This document shows positions 50,075 to 61,856 of a stretch of 64,000 nt of DNA, piece after piece (position 1 is the stretch's first letter; every line of letters begins with the position of its first letter). The position numbers and the translations under genes were made by a program. Source of the DNA: Anaeramoeba ignava (lineage: Eukaryota; Metamonada; Anaeramoebidae); the NCBI GenBank assembly GCA_028826165.1, contig JAPDFW010000059.1:1005001-1069000 (forward strand), in the 5' to 3' direction. Under the pieces are notes generated by a model. That model was not told the origin of the DNA. It ran no database searches and worked only from the letters and a program-made list of their open reading frames with translations.

Positions 50075-51335
50075 AATTAAATTGAATTGGATTGAAAATT
50101 AATTTAATCAAATTGAATTAAAATGAATTGAATATTGAATTAAATTTAAATTGAATTAAATTGAATTAAATTGAATTGAATTAATTTGAATTAAATTGAA
50201 TTAAATTGAATTAAATTGAAATGAATATTGAATTAAATTGAATTGAATATTGAATTGAATATTGAATTAAATTAAATTGAATTAAATTAAAAAATTGAAA
50301 TATAAATATTAATTGAATTGAATTGAATTAAATTGAATTGAATATTGAATTAAATTGAATTAAATTGAATAGGAAAAAAACAATGGAAGAAAATTGAATT
50401 TGAATTCAAAAGATTTTGAATTAAATTGAATTAAATTAAATTGAATTGAATTGAATTGAATTAAATTGAATTAAATTGAAAATTAATTTGAATTAAATTG
50501 AATTGAATTAAATTGAATTAAATTGAATTGGAATAGTGAAAAAAAATTTTCAAATTATAAATTGAATTCAAATTGAAAAAAAATTGAATTGAATTGAATT
50601 GAATTTTAAATAGAAAATTGAATTAAAAATTTTTAAAATTAAATTGAATTTAAAATTGAAATTGAATTTAAATTGAAATTGAATATTTAAATGGAAAAAT
50701 TGAATTTTTGAATTATTTTTGACTTTTGAAAAATTGAAAAAAATTGAAAAAATTGAAAAAAAATATAAAAATCAAAAATTGAATTAAATTGAATTGAATT
50801 GAATTAAATTTGATTAAAATTTGAATTAAATTTTATTTATTTGAATTAAAATTAAATTTAAATTTAAATTCGAATTAAACAATTTTGAATTAAGAATTGA
50901 ATTGAAAAATTAAATTGGAAAATTAATTTTTTGAATTAAAAATTGAATATTAATTGAAATTGAATATTTTAAAATCGAATTTTGTTTCTGAATATTGAAT
51001 TAAAAATTAAAAAATTTTAAATTGAATTAAATTTTGAATTTTTTGAATTTAAAGAAATTTGAATTAAATTGAATTAAAAAAAATTAAAAATTGGAATTAA
51101 ATTAAATTGAATTAAATTGAATTAAATTGAATTTTGAAATTAAATTGAATAAATTGAATTTTGGAATTAAATTAATAAATTGTTTTAAATTAAATTGAAT
51201 TATTTTTAAATTAAATTAAATTGAAATAAATATGAAAAATTGAAATAAATTTGAATTGAATTGAAAATTAATTTGAATTAAATTGAATATTGAATTGAAT
51301 TAAATTGAATTAAATTGAATTGAATCAAAGATTCA
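50075..51335. repeat. Degenerate ATTGAATTAA array, no gene seen
   Basis: 1.25 kb of ATTGAATTAA 10-mer variants between DRG2 and the regulator-like gene (51517-51878, reverse). All frames are broken by stops. A TTTTGA hexamer run follows at 51410-51515. Confidence 0.75.
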
Positions 51336-51516
51336 TTTTTTTATTCTGATCCAAAAAAAAAGGAAAAGAAAAAATTTTGAAAAAAAAAAGTAGAAAAATG
51401 ATCTTTGATTTTGATTTTGATTTTGATTTTGATTTTGATTTTGATTTTGATTTTGATTTGAATTTTAATTTTGATTTAGATTTTGATTTTGATTTGAATT
51501 TTAATTTTGATTTGGA

Positions 51517-51878
51517 TTATTTTTCGTGTTTAAAAATCATTTTTTGAACTTCAACAGTTTTGACTTTTTGAAGTTTTTCAAATAATTCATTTCTTTCTTT
51601 TTCTATTAAATTAAAAAGCAAAAAAAAATTTAATTTAATTGATTTTATTTATTTGAATTTAATTTATTTATTTTATTTATTTGGGGGTATTTTTATTCAA
51701 ATTTACCTTCTCCAACAATTTCAAGAAGAATTAATCCTGAAGGTGAACTGATATTATTGGAAACATCATGAAGTCCGAGTCTAGTTTTAATATTGGCTCC
51801 GTGTTCTGAAAGAATCTTTTGTAAATCACTGACATGTTCTCTAATAATATGAATTCCATAAATTACGTGATCTTCCAT
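51517..51878 (-). CDS. TM1266-like ACT-fold protein (putative iron-only hydrogenase system regulator)
   Basis: Two exons, 51878-51707 and 51602-51517, give 85 aa, matching the size of the bacterial family. The sequence begins VIYGIHIIREHVSDLQKILS, then EHGANIKTRLGLHDVSNNIS with GLILLEIVGE in exon 1. Exon 2 adds EKERNELFEKLQKVKTVEVQ then KMIFKHEK. The pattern (beta, helix, RLG-, GLI-beta, helix ending in VEV-K) matches the small ACT-like proteins annotated near [FeFe]-hydrogenase maturation genes in anaerobic bacteria. Presence of an intron with the local GTAAAT/AATAG signals argues against contamination. A lateral origin and a link to hydrogen metabolism are inferences. Confidence 0.6.
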
Positions 51879-51976
51879 TTTAAAATCAATTTAAATTTTT
51901 GTTTTTTTTGGAATTAAAAAGAAAAAAAAAATGATTTAAATTTTTTATTAAAAAAAAAAGCAACAAAAAAAAAATT

Positions 51977-52300
51977 GGAAATAGATTTAATTTAATATCT
52001 AATTTGGAAATTAATTTGGAATATAATTTAATCTTTAATTTTATTATTAAATTAATAATTTAATGTTTTAGATTTAAATATTTTCTTATTTAAATATTAA
52101 ACATATAAATATAAAAATTGAAAATAGATTTAATTTAATATTTAATTTGGAAATTAATTTGGAATATAATTTAATCTTTAATTTTATTATTAAATTAATA
52201 ATTTAATGTTTTAGATTTAAATATTTTCTTATTTAAATATTAAACATATAAATATAAAAATTGAAAATAGATTTAATTTAATATTTAATTTATAAATTAA
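51977..52300. repeat. About 144-bp tandem repeat downstream of BTB-TLDc copy A
   Basis: Two full units and part of a third: GAAATAGATTTAATTTAATA, then AATTTGGAAATTAATTTGG and TTAATGTTTTAGATTTAAAT. No gene is seen. Confidence 0.75.
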
Positions 52301-52390
52301 TTTTATTTTATATTTTATTAATATTTCTTTGTTTGAAATAATATTAAATTATTCTCAATAATTAAATAAAATTTAAAAGAAAGTTAAAAC

Positions 52391-52527
52391 ATTTTTAATA
52401 AAGATAAAAATGGGTTTTTGAATAGTATTTAATAATAAATTATAATAGATTTATTCATAATTTTATATTTTATAAAATGATTTAAATTTGATTATTATTA
52501 AAATTCAATTTTTATCTTTATTAAAAT
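52391..52527 (-). promoter_or_regulatory. Inverted repeat 3' of TLDc copy A with cassette-complementary arm
   Basis: Arms ATTTTTAATAAAGATAAAAA (52391) and ATTTTTATCTTTATTAAAAT (52508-52527) are inverted over about 20 bp. The distal edge lies about 160 bp past the stop codon of copy A. In the sense of the gene, the arm at 52508-52527 reads ATTTTAATAAAGATAAAAAT, complementary to the ATTTATCTTTATTAAAATAG found at the acceptor side of the microexon introns. The block is conserved after copies B and C. Confidence 0.5.
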
Positions 52528-52687
52528 ATTTTCATTTTCTTTTCCAAATTTTTAATAATATTTTTAAATTAAAATTAAATTGATTTAAAATTGGATTGGT
52601 TTCTTATTTATTGATTTAAAGAATTTAATTTGATTGAAAGTAAATGAAAATAAAATTGGATTTTGAAAAAAAATAAGAAAATTGAAA

Positions 52688-55675
52688 TTAAATGAAATAA
52701 GTCTCAAGTTCATCAACAACCCGTTTATCATAAGAACCAGCTAAATACCTAAAAGCTTCATTTGTTTTATATTTAATTCCATTAGGTAGATTGTAACTAT
52801 GACCAAAATTTGAGTATCTAGGTTGTAAATTAGAATTTAACTCAATATCAGCTATAAATATTTTAATAAAGATAAATATTTCATTTAATTAATATTAATA
52901 AAAAATATTTAATAAATAATTATTTACCATCTATTTTAATAAAGATAAATATTTAATTTTAATAATAATGATTTAATTTGAAATTTATTTCATTTTAAAT
53001 TGAAATAATATTATTATTTATTATAGTAATATTTTGGATTATTTATTAATTTAATTTTAATTATATTAATAAAATATTTACGATCTATTTTAATAAAGAT
53101 AAATATTTAATTTAAATTGAAATAATGATAATATTATTTATTATATTAATTATTTACAAACTATTTTAATAAAAGATAAATAAATAATTATTAATAATAA
53201 TATTAGCTATAACAAAGATTATTTACAATCTATTTTAATAAAGATAAATAATTAATTTTAATAATATTATTAATTATAATAATAAATATTTACCATCTAT
53301 TTTAATAAAGATAAATAATTAATTTTGATAATAATTATTATAATAAATATTTACCATCTATTTTAATAAAGATAAATAATTATCATTAATAATAATAATT
53401 ATTATTATTATAAATATTTACCATCTATTTTAATAAAAAGATAGATAATTAATTATTAATAATAATTATTATAATAAATATTTACCAACTATTTTAATAA
53501 AGATAAATAATTATCATTAATAATAATATTGATTATATTAATATTTTTGGATTATTAATTTAATTTTAATTATAATAAAAATATTTACAATCTATTTTAA
53601 TAAAGATAATCAATTAATTTTAATAATAATTTAATTTGAAATTTATTTTATTTTAAATTGAAATAATAATTTTAGTTATAGTAATTGTTATTTACTTGCT
53701 ATATTAATAGATAAATAATTAATTTTTAATAATAATTATAATAATAAATATTTACCCCCTATTTTAATAAAGATAAATAATTAATTTTGATAATAATAAT
53801 AATTATTTATTATATTAATATTTTGGATTATTTATTAATTTAATTTTAATTATAATAATTGTTATTTACAAGCTATTTTAAGAAAGATAATTAAATTTGA
53901 TAATAATTATTATTTATTAATTTAATTTAAAATTTAATTTATTTTAAATTGAAATAATATTATTATTTATTATATTAATATTTTTGGATTATTTATTAAT
54001 TTAATTTTAATTATATTAATAAAATATTTACGATCTATTTTAATAAAGATAAATATTTAATTTTAATAATAATATTTTGGATTATTTATTAAATAAAAAT
54101 TATTTACCATCTATTTTAATAAAGATAAATAATTAATTTTAATAATTTATTTATTAATTTAATTTTAGTTATAATAATAATTATTATTATTTACCATCTA
54201 TTTTAACAAAAATAATTGATGTGAGTTTGAATGATAATTATTAATAATTATAATACAAATTATTTACAATCTATTTTAATAATAATAAAGATAAATAAAT
54301 AATAATAATAATTTATTAAATAATAATATATATTATATTTACATCCAAAACTCGGTCCAAGATTTGATTTATAATAAATTGCATATTTTTCTTGACCTTG
54401 TTTAATTGCAAACTTCTCTGACTTTCTATCTCCTTTATCATTTCTTAATGAAAAAATAAATGAATTTGTATCTTTAATAAATCCATAATTTCCTTTATCT
54501 TCACTCCATTTTGATTTATTATTTGTAAATCCAACTTGAGTAAATCCTCCAAAAATAAAATTATCTTTGGTTTTGATAATAATTAATGTTTTTCCTTTGT
54601 TATCACAAATTGAATGCCATTTTTGAGAAGAAAATCCATCTCTTTTTGCTGAATATCCTTTTTTCATTTTGTAAAAGAATTTATTATCATTTATCCATTC
54701 TTGTAATTTATTAATATGCTCTTCTTCTTTTTGAATAATTTCTGAATCGAATTTAAATCTTGTTTGGAAATTTAATGAATTTTGATTTTGATTTTCTTTT
54801 TGGATAAATTGAGTTAATTCTTTTTCATTTTCTTCAAGTTTTTGGAATTGAATTAATTTTTGTGAAATTTGTTTTGGAATTAAATCTTCTTCTATAGTTT
54901 CTGTAAGTTCTTTGGATGTAAAATCAATAAATCTGATTTTATCAATAATATTTGAAATTTGATTTTGTAATTTTTCTTTTTCTTCTTTTTCAAGTTTTTG
55001 ATTTTCTTTTTCTTGATTAATATTTGATTTATGTTTTCCCCATTTTATTATTGATTGGAAATTTTCAAATCCATTTAAGAGAATTTTATCATTTGATAAT
55101 ATTGAATTTAAATGATTTTCTTCAAGTTCAAGAAAAAATGGAGTTTTGATAAATTTTGTAAAATGTTCTAAAATAAATTGATAAGAAGAATCCAATAAAT
55201 GATTTAAGTTCATTGATTCAGATAATTTAAGAACATCAACAATAGTTTCAATTTGTAAATTCTTTTTGATAAAATTTGAACAAATTTCAATTAATTCATC
55301 AATTAAATATTTTGATGAAAAAATTAAAATTTGAATTGCATTTTCTAAATTAATTTCAATCTTTCCTGAATAAAGATAATTCAAAATTGAAGATAGAATT
55401 GAACTTGAAACATCTTTTAGAATTAATTTATTTTCTTGATATTCTTTCATTTTGGATTTAAAAAGAGATTTAAAATATTCACTTCTTGAAGAAAGAATTG
55501 ATTTATGAGTTTTAAATGAAGTTTGGTTTTGTTCACAAATTATTTCAAAATCAAAATAACTTTCTTCTTCTTCTTCTTCTTCTTTTTTTGATTTTTGGTT
55601 TTGATTTTGATTTTGATTTTGAAATAAATTTTTTAAATCATTTGAAAGTTTTTCTAAATTTGAATAAGTTTCCAT
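52688..55675 (-). CDS. BTB-BACK-TLDc protein, copy A, with microexon array
   Basis: Exon 1 (55675-54343) encodes a BTB domain (residues about 40-145: YFDFEIICEQNQTSFKTHKS ... LNYLYSGKIEI), a BACK-like helical region, a Lys/Glu coiled coil and most of a TLDc domain (about 345 onward: MKKGYSAKRDGFSSQKWHSI, LIIIKTKDNFIFGGFT, YGFIKDTNSFIFSLRND, YYKSNLGPSFG). The last exon (52851-52688) supplies the rest: DIELNSNLQPRYSNFGHSYN, then YLAGSYDK and VVDELETYFI. Direct splicing gives 498 aa. Including all sixteen 3-nt microexons gives 514 aa. TLDc proteins are linked to oxidative-stress resistance and V-ATPase regulation in other eukaryotes, and BTB suggests a Cul3 adaptor. An EEEEEEE tract (GAA repeat) and a QN tract lie near the N terminus. 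Confidence 0.88.
52852..54342 (-). other. Array of 16 single-codon microexon cassettes, TLDc copy A
   Basis: Sixteen times the reverse strand reads ..TTAAAATAG|NNN|GTAAAT.. (one has TATATAG). Starts of NNN (window coordinates) and sense triplets in transcript order: 54268 ATT, 54195 ATG, 54108 ATG, 54032 ATC, 53870 CTT, 53756 GGG, 53696 CAA, 53589 ATT, 53486 TTG, 53422 ATG, 53355 ATG, 53294 ATG, 53227 ATT, 53158 TTT, 53092 ATC, 52928 ATG. Intervening introns run from about 58 to about 160 bp. Exon 1 ends in phase 1 (T) and the last exon starts CT. Joined, the triplets translate to YYDDPWANFDDDDFYHA between GPSFG and DIEL. An acceptor-like TTATAG near 53207-53212 lacks a donor and looks eroded. 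Use of the microexons is inferred from sequence only. Confidence 0.65.
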
Positions 55676-55739
55676 TTTTAAAATAAAATGAAAAATGAAA
55701 AATGAAAAAAAAAAAAAATTTTTTGCTTTTTTTAAAATT

Positions 55740-56005
55740 AAATAAATCAATAATAATTTAATTTGAAATTAATTTTATTTTATATATTTTATTAATATTT
55801 CTTTGTTTAAAATAATATTAAATTATTCTCAATAATTAAATAAAATTAATAAAATATTTTAATTAATTTATTTCAAAAATTAAATCAATAATAATAAACA
55901 CTCCAATTTATAAATTAATTTTATTTTATATTTTATTAATATTTCTTTGTTTGAAATAATATTAAATTATTCTCAATAATTAAATAAAATTGAAAAGAGA
56001 GTTAA
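55740..56005. repeat. About 140-bp tandem repeat upstream of copy A and downstream of copy B
   Basis: Units starting AAATCAATAATAATAAACACTC with an internal ATTTCTTTGTTT and ATTCTCAATAATTAAATAAA. The same units recur at 61140-61545 in three copies, so the whole BTB-TLDc gene plus flanks was duplicated. Confidence 0.75.
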
Positions 56006-56008
56006 AAC

Positions 56009-56144
56009 ATTTTTAATAAAGATAAAAATGGGTTTTGAATAGTATTTAATAATAAATTATAATAGATTTATTCATAATTTTATATTTTATAAAATGATTT
56101 AAATTTGATTATTATTAAAATTCAATTTTTATCTTTATTAAAAT
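56009..56144 (-). promoter_or_regulatory. Inverted repeat 3' of TLDc copy B with cassette-complementary arm
   Basis: Same structure as after copy A: arms at 56009-56029 and 56125-56144, about 160 bp beyond the stop at 56305. Sequence and spacing are nearly unchanged. Confidence 0.5.
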
Positions 56145-56304
56145 ATTTTCATTTTCTTTTCCAAATTTTTAATAATATTTTTAAATTAAAATTAAATTGG
56201 TTTAAAATTGGATTGGTTTCTTATTTATTGATTTAAAGAATTTAATTTGATTGAAAGTAAATGAAAATAAAATTGGATTTTGAAAAAAAATAAGAAAATT
56301 GAAA

Positions 56305-59300
56305 TTAAATGAAATAAGTCTCAAGTTCATCAACAACCCATTTATTATAAGAACCAGCTAAATAATTACGAGCTCCATCTGTTCCGTATTTAATTCCATT
56401 AGGTAGATTATAACTATGACCAAAATTTGAGTAACCAGATTTTAAATCAGAATCTAACTGAATATCAGCTATAAATATTTTAATAAAGATAAATAATTAA
56501 TTTTAATTTTAATTTTAATTTTAATATTAATTTTGATAAATATTTACGATCTATTTTAATAAAATTAATTTTAATAATAATGATATTATTTAGAATTTAT
56601 TTTATTTTAAATTGAAATAATAATATTATTTACAATCTATTTTAATATTTAATTTTGATAATAAATTAATTTAAAATTTATTTTATTTTAAATTGAAATG
56701 ATAATATTATTTATTATATTAATATTTTGGATTATTTATTAATTTAATTTTAATTATAATAAAAATATTTACTATCTATTTTAATAAAGATAAATAATTA
56801 ATTTTAATAATAATTAATTTAGAATTTATTTTATTTTTAAATTGAAATAATAATATTATTTATTATATTAATATTTTGGATTATTTATTAAATTTAATTT
56901 TTAGTTATAATAAATATTTATTTACCAACTTTAATAAAGATAATTAATTAATTTTAATAATAATTTAATTTAAAAATTTAAATAAAAATCATTTACCAAC
57001 TATTTTAATAAAATTAATTTTAATAATAATAATAATAATATTTAGAATTTATTTTATTTTAAATTGAAATAATAATATTTTTACAATCTATTTTAATAAA
57101 ATTAATTTTAATAATAATAATGATATTATTTAGAATTTATTTTATTTTAAATTGAAATAATAATATTATTTACAATCTATTTTAATATTTAATTTTGATA
57201 ATAAATTAATTTAAAATTTATTTTATTTTTAAATTGAAATGATAATATTATTTATTATATTAATATTATGGATTATTTATTAATTTAATTTTTAATTATA
57301 ATAAAATATTTACCATCTATTTTAATAAAGATAAATAATTAATTTTAATAATAATTAATTTAGAATTTATTTTATTTTAAATTGAAATAATAATATTATT
57401 TATTATATTAATATTTTGGATTATTTATTAAATTTAATTTTAGTTATAATAAATATTTATTTACCAACTTTAATAAAGATAATTAATCAATTTGAATAAT
57501 AATTTAATTTAAATTTAATTTTTATTTAATTTTTAAATTAAAAAATGATGATATTATTTATTACAATGTAACTTTCATTAGAATAAATATTATTTACCAT
57601 CTATTTTAATAAAGATAAATAATTAATTTTAATATTATTATTTATTATATTAATATTTTTGGATTATTTATTAATTTAAAATTATTTACTATCTATTTTA
57701 ATAAAGATAAATATTTATTATATTAATATTTTTGGATTATTTATTAATTATAATTATGATTTACAAGCTATTTTAATAAAGATAAATATTTAATCACAAT
57801 AATAATTAATAATAATTTAATTTAAAATTTAATTTTATTTTTAAATTTAAATAATAATATTATTGATTATATTAATATTTTTGGATTATTTATTAATTTA
57901 ATTTTAATTATAATAATAAAAATTATTTACAAGCTATTTTAATAAAGATAAATAATTAATTTTAATAATATTATTTTATTATATTAATATTTTTGGATTA
58001 GTTGTTAATTTAATTATAATTAATAATAAAATATTATTTACAATCTATTTTAATAAATATAAATAATAATAATTTTAATATTATTATTTATTATATTAAT
58101 ATTTTTGGATTATTTATTAATTTAATTTTAATTATAATAATAAAATTATTTACCAACTATTTTAATAAAGATAAATAATTTATTATATTAATATTTTGGA
58201 TTATTTATTAATTATAATTATGATTTACAAGCTATTTTAATAAAGATAAATATTTAATCACAATAATAATTAATAATAATTTAATTTTAAAATTTAATTT
58301 TATTTTAAATTTAAATAATAATATTATTGATTATATTAATATTTTTGGGTTATTTATTAATTTAATTTTAGTTATAATAATAAAAATTATTTACAAACTA
58401 TTTTAATAAAGATAAATAATTAATTTTAATATTATTATTTATTATATTAATATTTTGGATTATTTATTAATTTAATTATAATTAATAATAAAATATTATT
58501 TACAATCTATTTTAATAAATATAAATAATTAATTTTTAATATTATTATTGATTATATTAATATTTTTGGATTATTTATTAATTTAATTTTAGTTATAATA
58601 ATAAAATATTTACGATCTGTTTTAATAAAGATAATTAATAATAATAATATTTATTATATTAATATTTTGGATTATTTATTAAATAATTATTTACCATCTA
58701 TTTTAATAAAGATAAATAATTAATTTTATTAATTTATTTATTAATTCAATTTTAGTTATAATAATAAATATTTACCCCCTATTTTAACAAAGATAAATAA
58801 TTAATTTTAATAATATTAATAAAAATATTTATTAAATAATTATTTACAATCTATTTTAATAAAGATAAATAATTAATTTTGATAATAATTAATAATAATT
58901 TAAATTTTATTTTATTTTAAATTGAAATAATAATATTATTTAATTTAATTTTAATTATAATAATTGTTATTTACAAGCTATTTTAACAAAGATAAATAAT
59001 TAATTTTAATATTATTATTGATTATATTAATATTTTTGGATTGTTTATTAATTTAATTTTAGTTATAATAATTATAATAATAATAATAAATATTTACGAT
59101 CTATTTTAATAAAGATAATTAATAATAATAATATTTTGGCTTATTTATTAAATAAAAATTATTTACTTGCTATATTAATAAAGATAATTAATTTTGATAA
59201 TAATATTATTATTTATTATATTAATATTTTGGATTATTTATTTAATAATATTTAAAAATTATCTATTTTAACAAAGATAAATAATTAATTTTAATATTAT

Positions 59301-61067
59301 TATTTATTATATTAATATTTTTGGATTATTTATTAATTTAATTTTAGTTATAATAATAAATTATTTACAAGCTATTTTTTAATAAATATTATTAATTATA
59401 TTAATATTTTTGGATTATTTATTAATTTAATTTTAATTATATTAATAAAATATTTTACGATCTATTTTAATAAAGATAAATATTTAATTTTAATAATAAT
59501 ATTTTTGGATTATTTATTAAATAAAAATTATTTACTATCTATTTTAATAAAGATAAATAATTAATTTTAATAATTTATTTATTAATTTAATTATTATTTA
59601 CCATCTATTTTAACAAAAATAATTGATGTGAGTTTGAATGATAATTATTAATAATTATAATACAAATTATTTACAATCTATTTTAATAATAATATTGATA
59701 ATAAATAATAATAATTTATTAAATAATAATATATATTATATTTACATCCAAAACTCGGTCCAAGATTTGATTTATAATAAATTGCATATTTTTCTTGACC
59801 TTGTTTAATTGTAAACTTCTCTGACTTTCTATCTCCTTTATCATTTCTTAATGAAAAAATAAATGAATTTGTATCTTTAATAAATCCATAGTCTTCTTCA
59901 TCTTCACTCCATTTTGATTTATCATTTGTAAATCCAACTGAAGTAAATCCTCCAAAAATAAAATTATCTTTGGTTTTGATAATAATTAATGTTTTTCCTT
60001 TGTTATCACAAATTGAATGCCATTTTTGAGAAGAAAATCCATCTCTTTTTGCTGAATATCCTTTTTTCATTTTGTAAAAGAATTTATTATCATTTATCCA
60101 TTCTTGTAATTTATTAATATGCTCTTCTTCTTTTTGAATAATTTCTGAATCGAATTTAAATCTTATTTGGAAATTTAATGAATTTTGATTTTTGATTTTC
60201 TTTTTGGATAAATTGAGTTAATTCTTTTTCATTTTCTTCAAGTTTTTGGAATTGAATTAATTTTTGTGAAATTTGTTTTGGAATTAAATCTTCTTTCAAA
60301 GTATCTGTAAGTTCTTGTTTTGAGAAATCAATAAATCTGATTTTATCAATAAAATTTGAAATTTGATTTTGTAATTTTTCTTTTTCTTCTTTTTCAAGTT
60401 TTTGATTTTCTTTTTCTTGATTAATATTTGATTTATGTTTTCCCCATTTTATTATTGATTGGAAATTTTCAAATCCATTTAAGAGAATTTTATCATTTGA
60501 TAATATTGAATTTAAATGATTTTCTTCAAGTTCAAGAAAAAATGGAGTTTTGATAAATTTTGTAAAATGTTCTAAAATAAATTGATAAGAAGAATCCAAT
60601 AAATGGTTTAAGTTCATTGATTCAGATAATTTAAGAATATCAACAATAGTTTCAATTTGAAAATTCTTTTTAATAAAATTTAAACAAATTTCAATTAATT
60701 CATCAATTAAATATTTTGATGAAAAAATTAAAATTTGAATTGCATTTTCTAAATTAATTTCAATTTTTCCTGAATAAAGATAATTCAAAATTGAAGATAG
60801 AATTGAACTTGAAACATCTTTTAAAATTAATTTATTTTCTTGATATTCTTTCATTTTGGATTTAAAAAGAGATTTAAAATATTCACTTCTTGAAGAAAGA
60901 ATTGATTTATGAGTTTTAAATGAAGTTTGGTTTTGTTCACAAATTATTTCAAAATCAAAATAACTTTCTTCTTCTTCTTCTTCTTTTTTGTTTTGGTTTT
61001 GATTTTGATTTTGAAATAAATTTTTTAAATCATTTGAAAGTTTTTCTAAATTTGAATAAGTTTCCAT
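56305..61067 (-). CDS. BTB-BACK-TLDc protein, copy B, with frameshift and 30-cassette array
   Basis: Tandem paralogue of copy A: exon 1 61067-59746, last exon 56468-56305 (DIQLDSDLKSGYSNFGHSYN, then YLAGSYNKWVVDELETYFI). Domain order is unchanged. One extra T in the run at 60189-60193 (GATTTTTGA where copy A has GATTTTGA) breaks the frame before the TLDc domain, giving a stop at 60156 after a BTB-BACK-coiled-coil fragment of 303 aa. Everything downstream is intact in the other frame, so the mutation is recent or a consensus error. With it removed and all microexons included the protein is 524 aa. Copy B differs from A in the E-rich tract and at scattered residues. Confidence 0.82.
56469..59745 (-). 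other. Array of 30 single-codon microexon cassettes, TLDc copy B
   Basis: NNN starts and sense triplets in transcript order: 59675 ATT, 59602 ATG, 59536 ATA, 59459 ATC, 59369 CTT, 59167 CAA, 59098 ATC, 58975 CTT, 58848 ATT, 58776 GGG, 58695 ATG, 58614 ATC, 58504 ATT, 58395 TTT, 58229 CTT, 58154 TTG, 58042 ATT, 57931 CTT, 57765 CTT, 57690 ATA, 57598 ATG, 57465 TTG, 57314 ATG, 57174 ATT, 57085 ATT, 56997 TTG, 56926 TTG, 56773 ATA, 56634 ATT, 56548 ATC. Acceptors are ATAG except AAAG at 56926 and 57465 and ACAG at 58614. Joined, the peptide starts YYDNPSNPYWDDHF and ends VDNYP before DIQL. One further site near 59260-59275 keeps ATAG but has lost GTAAA. Confidence 0.65.
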
Positions 61068-61139
61068 TTTTGAAATGAAAAATGAAAAATGAAAAATGAA
61101 AAATGAAAAAAAATTTATTTTTTGCTTTTTTTAAAATTA

Positions 61140-61545
61140 AATAAATCAATAATAATAAACACTCCAATTTGAAATTAATTCTATTTTATATATTTTATTA
61201 ATATTTCTTTGTTTAAAATAATATAAAATTATTCTCAATAATTAAATAAAATTAATAAAATATTTTAATTAATTTATTTCAAAAATTAAATCAATAATAA
61301 TAAAAACTCCAGTTTGAAATTAATTTTATTTTATATTTTATTAATATTTCTTTGTTTAAATTAATATAAAATTATTCTCAATAATTTAAATAAAATTAAT
61401 AAAATATTTTAATTAATTTATTTCAAAAATTAAATCAATAATAATAAACACTCCAATTTAAAAATTAATTTTATTTTATATTTTATTAATATTTCTTTTT
61501 GTTTGAAATAATATTAAATTATTCTCAATAATTAAATAAAATTGA
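61140..61545. repeat. Three tandem about 140-bp units between TLDc copies B and C
   Basis: Same unit as at 55740-56005 (AATAATAATAAACACTCCAAT ... ATTTCTTTGTTT ... TATTCTCAATAAT). One unit more than upstream of copy A. Confidence 0.75.
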
Positions 61546-61560
61546 AAAGAAAGTTAAAAC

Positions 61561-61696
61561 ATTTTTAATAAAGATAAAAATGGGTTTTGAATAGTATTTA
61601 ATAATAAGTTATAATAGATTTATTCATAATTTTATATTTTATAAAATGATTTAAATTTGATTATTATTAAAATTCAATTTTTATCTTTATTAAAAT
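61561..61696 (-). promoter_or_regulatory. Inverted repeat 3' of TLDc copy C with cassette-complementary arm
   Basis: Arms at 61561-61581 and 61677-61696, again about 160 bp past the stop codon at 61857. Conserved with the blocks at 52391-52527 and 56009-56144. Confidence 0.5.
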
Positions 61697-61856
61697 ATTT
61701 TCATTTTCTTTTCCAAAATTTTAATAATATTTTTAAATTAAAATTAAATTGGTTTAAAATTGGATTGGTTTCTTATTTATTGATTTAAAGAATTTAATTT
61801 GATTGAAAGTAAATGAAAATAAAATTGAATTTTGAAAAAAAATAAGAAATTTGAAA

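Noticed and set aside
51517-51878. Bacterial contamination as the source of the regulator-like gene
   Set aside because: It has an intron with local splice signals and lies between clearly eukaryotic genes with the same AT-rich composition.
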